A stretch of DNA of 64,000 bases from Alphaproteobacteria bacterium. GTDB taxonomy: Bacteria; Myxococcota_A; UBA796; GCA-2862545. Positions 27,685 to 36,064 of the stretch are shown here, in pieces; within the stretch, counting starts at the first letter, position 1; each line of letters starts with the position of its first letter. A model generated the notes under the pieces. That model saw only the letters and a list, made by a program, of their open reading frames with translations, made no database searches and was not told the origin of the DNA. Location: the NCBI GenBank assembly GCA_020632875.1, contig JACKET010000007.1, positions 62,001 through 126,000 on the forward strand, written 5' to 3'. A program made the position numbers and the translations under genes.

Positions 27685-27714
27685 CGAGCGAGAGACCACG
27701 CCGCGCTCGACGCC

Positions 27715-28212
27715 TCACTCGACGGCGCAGAGGTCCCGCAGCGCCGCTACCGTCGCCGGGCCGATGCCCTCGACGCGCACGAGATCCGCGCAGCTCTCGA
27801 AGGGGCCGTTCTTCTCGCGGTCGGCGACGATGGCTTCGGCGCGGGGGCCGCTGATGCCCGGCAGCGCGGCGAGCTCGACGATGGTCGCGTCGTTCGGGTC
27901 GACCGCCACCGCGCTGGGCACCACCGGATGCTGTGCCTCGTTCGCGGGGGGCCGGCTGTGCGCGCTCGCGAGCACCTTGTCGCCGATCGTGACGTAGCCC
28001 TCGAGCGAACGCACGGTGCCCGGGCCGATGCCCGAGACCCCGAGCAGGTCGTCGAGCCGCGTGTAGGGGCCGTGCGCCTCGCGGTGCGCGATGATCGCGG
28101 CGGCCTTCGAGCGCCCGAGGCCCGGCAGCGAGTCGAGCTCGTGCAGGCTGGCCTGGTTGAGGTCGATGCGTCCGGCGGAGGCGCTGCTGAGGAGCAGCAG
28201 CCACGCCAGCAT
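27715..28212 (-). CDS. ComEA-like protein with two helix-hairpin-helix pairs
   Basis: The 165-residue product has a signal peptide (MLAWLLLLSSASA) and then two ComEA-type DNA-binding units. The first is DLNQASLHELDSLPGLG with ASKA-type continuation and VSGIGPGT; the second is DPNDATIVELAALPGIS with VEGIGPAT. ComEA normally has one such unit, so the duplication is unusual. Its ATG overlaps the lipoprotein stop as TGATG. It could bind DNA outside the inner membrane during uptake; no other competence genes are nearby. Confidence 0.85.
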   Translation of the reverse strand: MLAWLLLLSSASAGRIDLNQASLHELDSLPGLGRSKAAAIIAHREAHGPYTRLDDLLGVSGIGPGTVRSLEGYVTIGDKVLASAHSRPPANEAQHPVVPSAVAVDPNDATIVELAALPGISGPRAEAIVADREKNGPFESCADLVRVEGIGPATVAALRDLCAVE

Positions 28213-29342
28213 CAGAGGCCCTGATCCGCCAGGACGGCGAGGAACATCGTGCGGGCCGTGAAGTCGTACGACCCGGCGTACACGACGCCGTTCGCGACCG
28301 CGACCTCGTTGTGGAACCCGACCGCACCGGCATCGCCGCCGATCTTGGAGCGCGACCAGGACGAGCCGTCGGTGGTCGCGAGCCACATGTCGTTGTTCTG
28401 GCCGTCGAAGTAGACGATCGCCGGCTGGCCGTTCAGGAAGAACAGCTCGGTGTCGGCCCCGCGGTACTCGCCGTCGTCGACGGTCTGCGTGGACCAGTTG
28501 CCGTTCGCGCGGCGGGCGAGCTTCAGATCCTGGTTCGACACGTCGTGGTAGGCGATGAGGACCTCGTCGGCGTCGGCCCACACGCTCGGCCACTGGCCCA
28601 CGTCACCGGGGGTGTCGACGACCGAGTGGGTCCACGAGCCGAAGGTGCCCTCGAGCAGCTCGAGGTTGCCGTTCACCGCGTCGTAGAACGCGATGTAGGC
28701 GGTGTCTTCGTGGATGTAGAGGTTGGCGTACGCGCCCACGTCGTTGGTGCCGGCCCAGGCCTCTTCGGTCTGCCAGCCGCCCTCGGTGAGCATCGCGACG
28801 CGCAGCGTGCCCGACGCGTCGTCGTGGTGCGCGACCATGGGGAGGCCGTTCGACATCAGCGCGAGGCTCGCCCACGCGCCCGCGCCGGAGCTCGTGATGC
28901 CCGTGCCCGCGTCGACCGTCTCGACGACCCAGTTGGCGGTGCCCTCGCGGACCCCGACCCGCAGCGTGCCGTTCTGGGAATCCTGGTAGGCCGCGTAGAC
29001 CTTGCCGTCGGGGGCGACGCGGTGGCTCGTGTACTTGCCGCGATCGCCGCGGTCGAGACCATCGGCCTCGGGGTAGCCGTCGACCCGCTCGTGCTTCCAC
29101 TCGACGGATCCGTCGGACTGGGGCGTTCCGACCGCGAAGCCGATGCCGGTCTGCTCGCGGTCGTAGTAGGTCATGGTGAGGCGCACGCCGTCGGGCGCCG
29201 TGTCCATCGAGAGCCAGCTGCCGTAGTCGGTCGGCGGGCCCGGCTCGGCGGGCCGATCGAGGGGCGGGAACGTGTAATCCTGATTGCAGCTGCAGCCGAC
29301 GGCGAGCAGCACGGGCGAGATCAGGAGGGCGGACCGGAGCAT
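28212..29342 (-). CDS. Lipoprotein with repeated beta-propeller-like units
   Basis: ATG at 29342, after GGAGACGCC, gives a 376-residue protein with lipobox LLAVGC. The mature part repeats a unit of about 50 residues containing SNGLPMVAHHDDASG, DTAYIAFYDAVNG and DEVLIAYHDVSNQ, consistent with a sialidase/BNR-like propeller, but Asp-box motifs are not clear. It overlaps the ComEA-like gene. Extracellular binding is likely; no catalytic residues are seen. Confidence 0.75.
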   Translation of the reverse strand: MLRSALLISPVLLAVGCSCNQDYTFPPLDRPAEPGPPTDYGSWLSMDTAPDGVRLTMTYYDREQTGIGFAVGTPQSDGSVEWKHERVDGYPEADGLDRGDRGKYTSHRVAPDGKVYAAYQDSQNGTLRVGVREGTANWVVETVDAGTGITSSGAGAWASLALMSNGLPMVAHHDDASGTLRVAMLTEGGWQTEEAWAGTNDVGAYANLYIHEDTAYIAFYDAVNGNLELLEGTFGSWTHSVVDTPGDVGQWPSVWADADEVLIAYHDVSNQDLKLARRANGNWSTQTVDDGEYRGADTELFFLNGQPAIVYFDGQNNDMWLATTDGSSWSRSKIGGDAGAVGFHNEVAVANGVVYAGSYDFTARTMFLAVLADQGL

Positions 29343-29376
29343 GGCGTCTCCACAGGAGCGGGTTCCCGGGCGGGTC

Positions 29377-29400
29377 ATCCCGCAATGTGGCACGCGGGAT
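29377..29400. promoter_or_regulatory. Inverted repeat between PKS end and lipoprotein start
   Basis: ATCCCGC and GCGGGAT flank a 10-base spacer. It lies between the stop of the PKS gene and the start of the lipoprotein gene, both on the minus strand. It may end the PKS transcript or be an operator for the lipoprotein; no U-run decides this. Confidence 0.35.
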
Positions 29401-29440
29401 CGCCAGTGTCAACGAGCGTCCCGGCCGTTCCGGAGGTTCT

Positions 29441-32400
29441 TCAGCGCGGGGCCGGGAACTCCTCGCGGACCCTGGCGAGCGTGGTGGCGACGAGCTCGGC
29501 CGAGTGCCGGAGCTGGTCTTCGGTGTGTGTGGACGAGAGGAAGAACCGCAGCCGCGCCGCGTCGTCGGCGACCGCGGGGTACACGATCGGCTGCACGTTC
29601 ACGCCCTGCTCGATGAGCCGCTGCGACAGCAGCAGCGCGTGGAGCGAGTTCCCCGTGACGGCCGGCACGACGGCGGACCCGCCGAGCGCCGGGCCCGTGT
29701 CGATGCCGCGCTTCACGAGCTCGTCGTGGAAGAACGCCGCGTTGCGCTGGAGCTTCTCGACGCGCCACGGCTCCTCGAGCATGAGCTCGAGCGACCGCAG
29801 GGCGGCCATGCCGTTCGCCGGCGTGATCCCGGCGCTGTAGACGAAGCCCGGCGCGGTGTAGCGGAGGTAGCGGATCAGCGCGGCGCTGCCGCCGATCCAG
29901 CCGCCGCACGACGCGACCGACTTCGAGAGCGTGCCCATCCAGATGTCGACGTCGGAGCCCGGGATGCCGAAGTGCTCGCGGGCGCCGCAGCCGGTCTTCC
30001 CGATGACGCCGAAGCTGTGGGCCTCGTCGCACATCAGCATGCAGCCGTACTTCTTCTTGATGGCGACGTACGCGGGCAGGTCGCAGATGTCGCCGTCCAT
30101 CGAGTACACGCCTTCGACGACGATCAACACGCGCTCGTAGTGGCGCCGCAGCTCGCGGAGCTGGTTCTCGAGGTCCTGCGGGTCGTCGTGCTTGAAGCCG
30201 CGGCGCGCACAGCCGGCGAGCTTGATGCCCTGGAGCGCGGAGTCGTGGATGAGCTCGTCGTGCATGACGAGATCGCCGGGCTTCAGCAGGTGGCCGATCG
30301 TCGTGACGTTGGTGGCGTGGCCCGCGGTGAACACGAGGGTGTCCTCCACGTCCTGGCACTGTGCGAGCAGCTTCTCGAGGTCGCCGTGGAACGGACGCTC
30401 GCCCGACGCGACGCGGCTCGCCGACACGCTCGTCCCGAACTTCGCGACGGCGGCCTGCGTGGCCTCCACGACGCGCGGATCGCCCGACAGACCGAGGTAG
30501 TTGTAGCTGCTGAAGTTGATCAGCTCGCGCCCGTCGACGTGGGTGATGTTGCGCGCGGTGCCCTGGTGGACCGTGAAGTACGGGTTCTTGATGCCCGTGG
30601 CCTGCGCCATCTGAAGGCGCATGTCGATGTCCTTCAGCGCCGGCCAGGTGGTGGGATCGACCCACTCGGGCTTGATCTCGAAGCCCTCGAGCGGGTCGCC
30701 TTCCGTCTTCACCTTCCGCAGCTCGGCGACGGTGCCCTCCGCGACGAGCAGCAGCTCGCCCTGCGCGGTGGACAGCGTGATGGTGCCGGAGAAGCGGTTC
30801 TCCTCGCGCTCGCCGAAGCGCACCTCGGCGACGAGCTCGCCTTCGGGGAGGGGCGCGAGCTGCACGAGCCGACCGATGCCCACGGGCGTGCCGGCGCGCT
30901 CGTAGCGCGTCCACGCGACGTAGCCCGAGAGCTGCATCGCGCTGTCGAGCGCCAGCGGGTCGACGGCGAACGCCGTGCGGTCGGTGCCCGGGATCCAGTC
31001 GGCCGGGCGGCCCGTGCGGACGCGGCCGCGCACGAAGTCCGGACCGACCGCCTCGATCGCCGTGATGCCCTGGAGCATCGGACCGTGGAAGGTGAGGCCG
31101 TCGTAGAACGCCGCGAGGGCGAGGCCCGGGGGCTGGCCCTCTCCGATGGGGGCGAGCGCGGGGAGCTCGCCCGTGAAGGGCCGGACGCGCGCCCGGTACG
31201 CGAGGGCCTTGCGGGCTCCGACGCGCAGCTCGGCGCGGTCGCCGCGCACGCGGACCTCGATGTCGACGGGCTCGGTGACCGTGATGCCCTGGAAGAGCCG
31301 CAGGTCGTCGACCTCGAACGGCGTGGGCACCGCGGCGGCCTCGGCGAGCAGGTCGGTCGCGGAGGCGAGCGGCAGGACGGGCGTACCGTCGATGGCGTGG
31401 TCGAGCAGGTAGGGGTGCGTCGCCGTGGAGAGCTTCTGCTCGACGCGGACGGACCGGGTCGTGAACGGGAGATCGCGCCCGTGCGTGCGGATGCCGCGCC
31501 CCGTGCGCAGATCGTCGAGGAGCGCGTTCAGGCCGGCGTCGTCCCCGACGAAGTCGATGCCCTCGGCCCGCATGGCGGACTGGATGGCCGTGGGGATGGT
31601 GCGGACCATGTCGCTGTTGGTCCAGGGGCCGAACTCGGCGACGACCGCGCGGATGCCGGACGCCTCGGCGAGAGCCGCCATGTGGGCGTTCGCCGCGGCG
31701 TAGTGGGCCTGGTGGCGGTTGCCGAAGCGGCCCGCCCAGCTGCCGATGCCGAGCGCGACGCGGGCGTTCGGCGCGACCGCCAGGGCGTTCCGCCAGCCGT
31801 CGACCTTCACGGAGCGCGCCTGGGCGCCGCGGGCGGCGTCGGTCGCTTCGATCGGGCCGTCGGCGAGGAGCCCGGCGGCGTGCACGACGGCGGTGATCGC
31901 GTGACCCCGGACGGCTGCGGCGAGCTGGTCGCGGCGCGTGACGTCGGCGGTCACCACGGTGACGCCGGGGATCTCGGCGCCCGACCGGCCAACCGCGAGC
32001 ACGGTGCAGCCCCGGGCGGCGAGCTTCTCGGACACGGCGCGGCCGATGCCGCGCGTGCCGCCGGTCACGAGGACCGTGTCGCCCGCGCCGAGCTCGATGG
32101 CCTCGAGCGACGGGGCCGGCGCGAAGCCGGGCACCTGGCGGGAGGGGGCGTAGCGCACGTCGGAGGTGCGGTCGGCGTCGAGCCACTCGGCGAGCAGGCG
32201 CTCTCCGACGTTCGCGCCGGTCTCGACGGTCTTCGCGCGGGCGTCGCGCTCGGCGCCGAACGCACGGACCACGCCGGCCACGGACTCGGCGTCGACGTCG
32301 CCCGGATCGCGGAGCACCACGAGATCCGGGTCGCCACCGCGGTCGATCTGCGAGGCGAGCAGCGCGATCAGCTCGCCGGCCTCGTCGCCCTGCGCGTGCC

Positions 32401-35400
32401 AGAACACGACGTCGGCGGGCTCTTCGCGATCGGTGGTGGTCGTGACACCGCGCGCCGCGAGCAGGCCCGCGAGGTCGCCGACATCGCCGACGAGCAGCGC
32501 CACCCGCCGCCGGAGGTCGCGCTCGACCGCGCCGACGAGCGCCGCATCGCGCCACACGGGCGCGTAGGAGAGCAGGGGAGCGTCGTCGTCGTGCGCCGCC
32601 ACGCCGTCGCCGACGGACTTCACGTAGTCGACGAGATCCTGGACGGTGGGCCCGTTGATCAGGAGCTCCTGCGGGATGCCGCCGAGCCCGGGGAACGCTT
32701 CGGCGAGCCCGGTGGCGAGGTCGCCGACCATGAGGGAGTCGAACCCGAGGTCGTCGATGAGGCGCATGGCGGGCTTGAGCGCGTCGAGCGGGTACGCGCT
32801 GACCTTCGCGACGACGGCCATGACCTTCGCGACGGCCTCGTCGGCGGCGGGCTTCGCGGCGGGGGCCTCGCTCACGGGCGCCTGGGCGGCCTGAGCGGGC
32901 ATCGCGCGCTCGACGGCCTTGAGCTTCAGGGCCTTCTGGGCCACGTCTTTCACGGCCCAGTACGGCTCGCGGGGCAGGATCTCGGTGGGCAGGGTCGCCA
33001 CGTCGGCGTCTGCGGTGATGGCGCGGGTGTCGAGGTCGACCCCGTTCACCCAGAGCCAGGCGAGCCCTTCGAGGATCGAGCGGCCGCCGTCGCGATCGTC
33101 GCGGCCGCCGAGCGTGTGGATGCCGCGGGCGCCGTCGACCGCGCCGCGGGCGAAGGACGCGAGCGGGCCGCCGGCTCCGACCTGCAGGAACAGATCGGCG
33201 CCGGCGTCGCGGCACTGCTGCAGCGCGCGGACGAACTCGACCGGGCTGCGGGCGTGGCGCTCGAACACGGCCCGCGCGTCGGCGGCGGAGCCGTAGGGCT
33301 TCTCGGCGATGCAGGAGGCGACCGTCAGCGTCGGGCCGTTCAGCTGGACGTCCGCCAGCCACGGCCGCGCGTCGAGGTCGGCGAAGATCGGGCTGTGGAA
33401 GGCGTGCGAGACGGTGAGCGGCTTGGCGGACACGCCGGCCGCGGTGGCGCGCTCGACGAGCGCCGCGACGCCTTCGGTCGTGCCGGACACGACGAGCTGG
33501 CGGGGGTGGTTCACGTTCGCGATCACCACGCCGTCGCCGAGCAGCCCGAGGACGGTCTCGCGGTCGGCCATGACGGCGGCCATCGCGCCGGGATCGCCCG
33601 CCACGTCGGCCATCCCGCGCCCGCGGGCCGCGACGAACCGCGCTGCGTCGCGCGCGCTGACCACCCCGCCGACGACGGCGGCGTTGAACTCGCCGAGCGA
33701 GTGCCCGGTGGCCGCGACGGGCCGCACGCCGACGCTGTCGAGCAGCCGGGACAGCGCCAGCGAGCACGCGAACATCACCGGCTGGCAATGTGCCGTGTGC
33801 GTGAGCTCGGCGTCGGCGGTCTCGGCGTCGACCGGGGTCGTGCGGGCGTCGGGGTACAGGAGGTGCGTGAGGGGCAGCGGGAGCAGGTCGCCGAGCTCGG
33901 CTTCGACCTCGGCGAGCGTGCCGCTGACGATCGGGAACCGCTCGCGGGCGTCGCGAAGCATGTCGAGGCGCTGAGCGCCCTGACCCGGGAAGAGGTACGC
34001 GACCGACGGCGCGTCGTTCGACGTGCCCTCGCGCCCGTCGTGCTCTTCGCCGGCGGCGAGCTTCTCGAGCTGTGCGATGGCCTCGTCGCGGCTCGACACG
34101 ACGAATGCGGCGCGCACGGGGAGCGGCGTGCGCACGGCGAGCGCGCGGGCCACGCCGGCGACCGTCATGGAGGGCTCGTCGCGCAGGGCGCGCGCGATCG
34201 TGCCGGCCGACTGCTGGAGCGTGGCGCGGTCGCCCGACGACAGCACGAGCAGCTCGGGCTGGACCGTGGGCTGCGCGCGCTTGGCCTTCAGCGGTGCGCG
34301 GTTGCCTTCGAGGACCGCGTGGCCGTTGGTGCCGCCGAAGCCGAAGCTCGACACGCACGCCACGCGGTGGCCCTCCCAGGCCTCTGCGGACTTCGGCACG
34401 CGGAAGGGGCTGCCGTCGAGCCCGAGGTCGGGCTTGGCGCTCTCGAAGCCCGCCATCGGCGGGATGACGCCGTGGTGGATCGCGAGCGCGGCGCGGATCA
34501 TGCCCGCGATGCCCGCCGCGGACATCGTGTGGCCGACGTTGGCCTTCGAGCTGCCGAGGGCGACGTGCTTCGCGCGCGTGCCGACCGACTTCATCAGGCC
34601 GGTGAACTCGGTGACGTCGCCGACCTCGGTGCCCGTGCCGTGCGTCTCGACGTAGCCGAGCGTCGCGGGGTCGAGCCCGGCCCGCTTCCACGCCTGGTGG
34701 ACGACCTCGACCTGGCCGTCCATCACGGGGGCCATGGGGCCGTCGCCGCGGCCGTCGTTGTTGGTGGAGACGCCGCGGATGACGGCGTAGACGCGGTCTC
34801 CGGCCGCCACCGCGTCGTCGAGGCGCTTCAGCACGATGGCGCCGGCGCCGTCGCCCTGCACGAACCCGTCGGCGCGGGCGTCGAACGGGAGGCACGCACC
34901 GCTGCGGCTGATCGCGCCGATGCGCGAGAACGCGACGTGGTGCTCGGGCGTGATGGCGAGGTACACGCCGCCCGCCACGGCGCAGTCGATGTCGCCCGAC
35001 ACGAGGCCCGCGACGGCATCCGAGACCGCGACCATCGCCGAGGCGCACGCAGCGTCGACGGTGTACGCCGGGCCGTGCAGGTCGAGCTCCTGGGCCACCG
35101 CGGCCGCGATCATGTTCGAGAGCACGCCAGGTGCCGAGTAGGGCCGCGAGGGGACGATGTTCGCCACGGCCTTCTGCAGGCCGTCGAGGTCGACCGGCGC
35201 GTCGCCGAGCATGCCGCTCGCCATGAACTGCGCGATGACCCGGCTCGCGACGAGCACGCGCCACTCGGCCGCCGTGACACCCATGTAGACGCCGGTGCGG
35301 CGCGGCAGGTCGGCGGGCTTGCTGCCGGCGTCCTGGATCGCGGCGAGCGCGATCTCGATGGACATCCGCTGCTGCGGGTCCATGACCTCGACACGGCGCG

Positions 35401-35641
35401 GCGGGATGCCGAGCACGAGGGCGGGGAAGGTGCGGATGTCGTCGATGAACCCGCCGTTCGGGGCGTACGACTTGTCCGTCGCACGCGGGTTCGCGTCGAA
35501 GAACTGCTCGTGCGACCAGCGGTCGGGGGGCACGGGGCCGAAACCGTTCCGGCCCTCGAGGGTCATCTTCCAGTACGCGTCGAGGTCCTGGGCACCCGCG
35601 AAGCGGCACCCCATCCCGACGATGGCGATCTCGTTGTTCAC
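29441..35641 (-). CDS. Hybrid polyketide synthase / alpha-oxoamine synthase (KS-AT-ACP-KR-DH-AONS)
   Basis: The 2066-residue protein has these domains. KS is at 3-440: Cys199 in VDAACASAM, His334 in VETHGTGT and His371 in ANVGHT. AT is at 545-840: GQGAQ at 553-557 and Ser648 in GHSLGE. ACP is near 935-1010 with Ser969 in GFDSL. KR is at 1185-1345: VTGGTRGIG and Tyr1314. DH is at 1400-1640: His1415 in HAIDGTPVLP and Asp1566. The C-terminal 380 residues are an alpha-oxoamine synthase: NFSSYNYLGL, DEAHSFGV and PLP Lys1907 in GTLSKS. One extension with ketoreduction and dehydration, then decarboxylative release with an amino acid, would give an enone amino ketone. No thioesterase or enoyl reductase is present. 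It lies downstream of the ACP and FAAL genes on the same strand. Confidence 0.92.
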   Translation of the reverse strand: MNNEIAIVGMGCRFAGAQDLDAYWKMTLEGRNGFGPVPPDRWSHEQFFDANPRATDKSYAPNGGFIDDIRTFPALVLGIPPRRVEVMDPQQRMSIEIALAAIQDAGSKPADLPRRTGVYMGVTAAEWRVLVASRVIAQFMASGMLGDAPVDLDGLQKAVANIVPSRPYSAPGVLSNMIAAAVAQELDLHGPAYTVDAACASAMVAVSDAVAGLVSGDIDCAVAGGVYLAITPEHHVAFSRIGAISRSGACLPFDARADGFVQGDGAGAIVLKRLDDAVAAGDRVYAVIRGVSTNNDGRGDGPMAPVMDGQVEVVHQAWKRAGLDPATLGYVETHGTGTEVGDVTEFTGLMKSVGTRAKHVALGSSKANVGHTMSAAGIAGMIRAALAIHHGVIPPMAGFESAKPDLGLDGSPFRVPKSAEAWEGHRVACVSSFGFGGTNGHAVLEGNRAPLKAKRAQPTVQPELLVLSSGDRATLQQSAGTIARALRDEPSMTVAGVARALAVRTPLPVRAAFVVSSRDEAIAQLEKLAAGEEHDGREGTSNDAPSVAYLFPGQGAQRLDMLRDARERFPIVSGTLAEVEAELGDLLPLPLTHLLYPDARTTPVDAETADAELTHTAHCQPVMFACSLALSRLLDSVGVRPVAATGHSLGEFNAAVVGGVVSARDAARFVAARGRGMADVAGDPGAMAAVMADRETVLGLLGDGVVIANVNHPRQLVVSGTTEGVAALVERATAAGVSAKPLTVSHAFHSPIFADLDARPWLADVQLNGPTLTVASCIAEKPYGSAADARAVFERHARSPVEFVRALQQCRDAGADLFLQVGAGGPLASFARGAVDGARGIHTLGGRDDRDGGRSILEGLAWLWVNGVDLDTRAITADADVATLPTEILPREPYWAVKDVAQKALKLKAVERAMPAQAAQAPVSEAPAAKPAADEAVAKVMAVVAKVSAYPLDALKPAMRLIDDLGFDSLMVGDLATGLAEAFPGLGGIPQELLINGPTVQDLVDYVKSVGDGVAAHDDDAPLLSYAPVWRDAALVGAVERDLRRRVALLVGDVGDLAGLLAARGVTTTTDREEPADVVFWHAQGDEAGELIALLASQIDRGGDPDLVVLRDPGDVDAESVAGVVRAFGAERDARAKTVETGANVGERLLAEWLDADRTSDVRYAPSRQVPGFAPAPSLEAIELGAGDTVLVTGGTRGIGRAVSEKLAARGCTVLAVGRSGAEIPGVTVVTADVTRRDQLAAAVRGHAITAVVHAAGLLADGPIEATDAARGAQARSVKVDGWRNALAVAPNARVALGIGSWAGRFGNRHQAHYAAANAHMAALAEASGIRAVVAEFGPWTNSDMVRTIPTAIQSAMRAEGIDFVGDDAGLNALLDDLRTGRGIRTHGRDLPFTTRSVRVEQKLSTATHPYLLDHAIDGTPVLPLASATDLLAEAAAVPTPFEVDDLRLFQGITVTEPVDIEVRVRGDRAELRVGARKALAYRARVRPFTGELPALAPIGEGQPPGLALAAFYDGLTFHGPMLQGITAIEAVGPDFVRGRVRTGRPADWIPGTDRTAFAVDPLALDSAMQLSGYVAWTRYERAGTPVGIGRLVQLAPLPEGELVAEVRFGEREENRFSGTITLSTAQGELLLVAEGTVAELRKVKTEGDPLEGFEIKPEWVDPTTWPALKDIDMRLQMAQATGIKNPYFTVHQGTARNITHVDGRELINFSSYNYLGLSGDPRVVEATQAAVAKFGTSVSASRVASGERPFHGDLEKLLAQCQDVEDTLVFTAGHATNVTTIGHLLKPGDLVMHDELIHDSALQGIKLAGCARRGFKHDDPQDLENQLRELRRHYERVLIVVEGVYSMDGDICDLPAYVAIKKKYGCMLMCDEAHSFGVIGKTGCGAREHFGIPGSDVDIWMGTLSKSVASCGGWIGGSAALIRYLRYTAPGFVYSAGITPANGMAALRSLELMLEEPWRVEKLQRNAAFFHDELVKRGIDTGPALGGSAVVPAVTGNSLHALLLSQRLIEQGVNVQPIVYPAVADDAARLRFFLSSTHTEDQLRHSAELVATTLARVREEFPAPR

Positions 35642-35709
35642 GGCGTCCTGCGGGGGGTGCGGGTCCGGGCCCGGACGCGCGGCTACGCGCCCGGTCGATG
35701 CGGACGGGA

Positions 35710-35961
35710 TCAGGCGGCCTTGCCGGTCCGGATCAGGTTCGCGAGGTGACCGATGGTGCTCACCGCGGTGAGCTCCTCGTCGGGGAACGTCGTGTCGACG
35801 CGCTCTTCCAGGAAGCCGACCATCTCCATCGTCGCGATGGAGTCGAGGCCGAGGCTCTCGATGGTCGTCGAGACGGTGATGTCGTTGAACTCGCCGGCGC
35901 GGTTGGGGGCCACGTCCGCGAGGGCTTCCTGGATCATTCCGATGATTTCAGCGTCGGTCAT
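35710..35961 (-). CDS. Free-standing acyl carrier protein
   Basis: The 83-residue product is a single acyl carrier protein with the phosphopantetheine site Ser41 in SLGLDSIATMEM. It lies between the fatty acyl-AMP ligase gene (103 bp upstream) and the PKS gene (68 bp downstream), all on the minus strand. It is the natural acceptor of the acyl-adenylate and donor of the starter to the KS. It differs from the embedded ACP in that it is acidic at the C-terminal half. Confidence 0.92.
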   Translation of the reverse strand: MTDAEIIGMIQEALADVAPNRAGEFNDITVSTTIESLGLDSIATMEMVGFLEERVDTTFPDEELTAVSTIGHLANLIRTGKAA

Positions 35962-36064
35962 AAGGGGCTCCGTCGGGTCCGAAGTGCGGGCCCGGTGAGT
36001 GGGGGACGGCGTCTATCCCGTCCACCGGAAGGGTCGAGAGCGGTGCCACCGGGGTGGCGAAGGG

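Noticed and set aside
29387..35749. A 2120-codon open frame antisense to the PKS gene, and other long antisense frames (for example 3139-5835, 43049-46675, 20166-23894)
   Set aside because: They are mirror effects of GC3-rich coding DNA. Their translations are Arg/Asp-His-rich with no domains, while the opposite strand carries complete family motifs.
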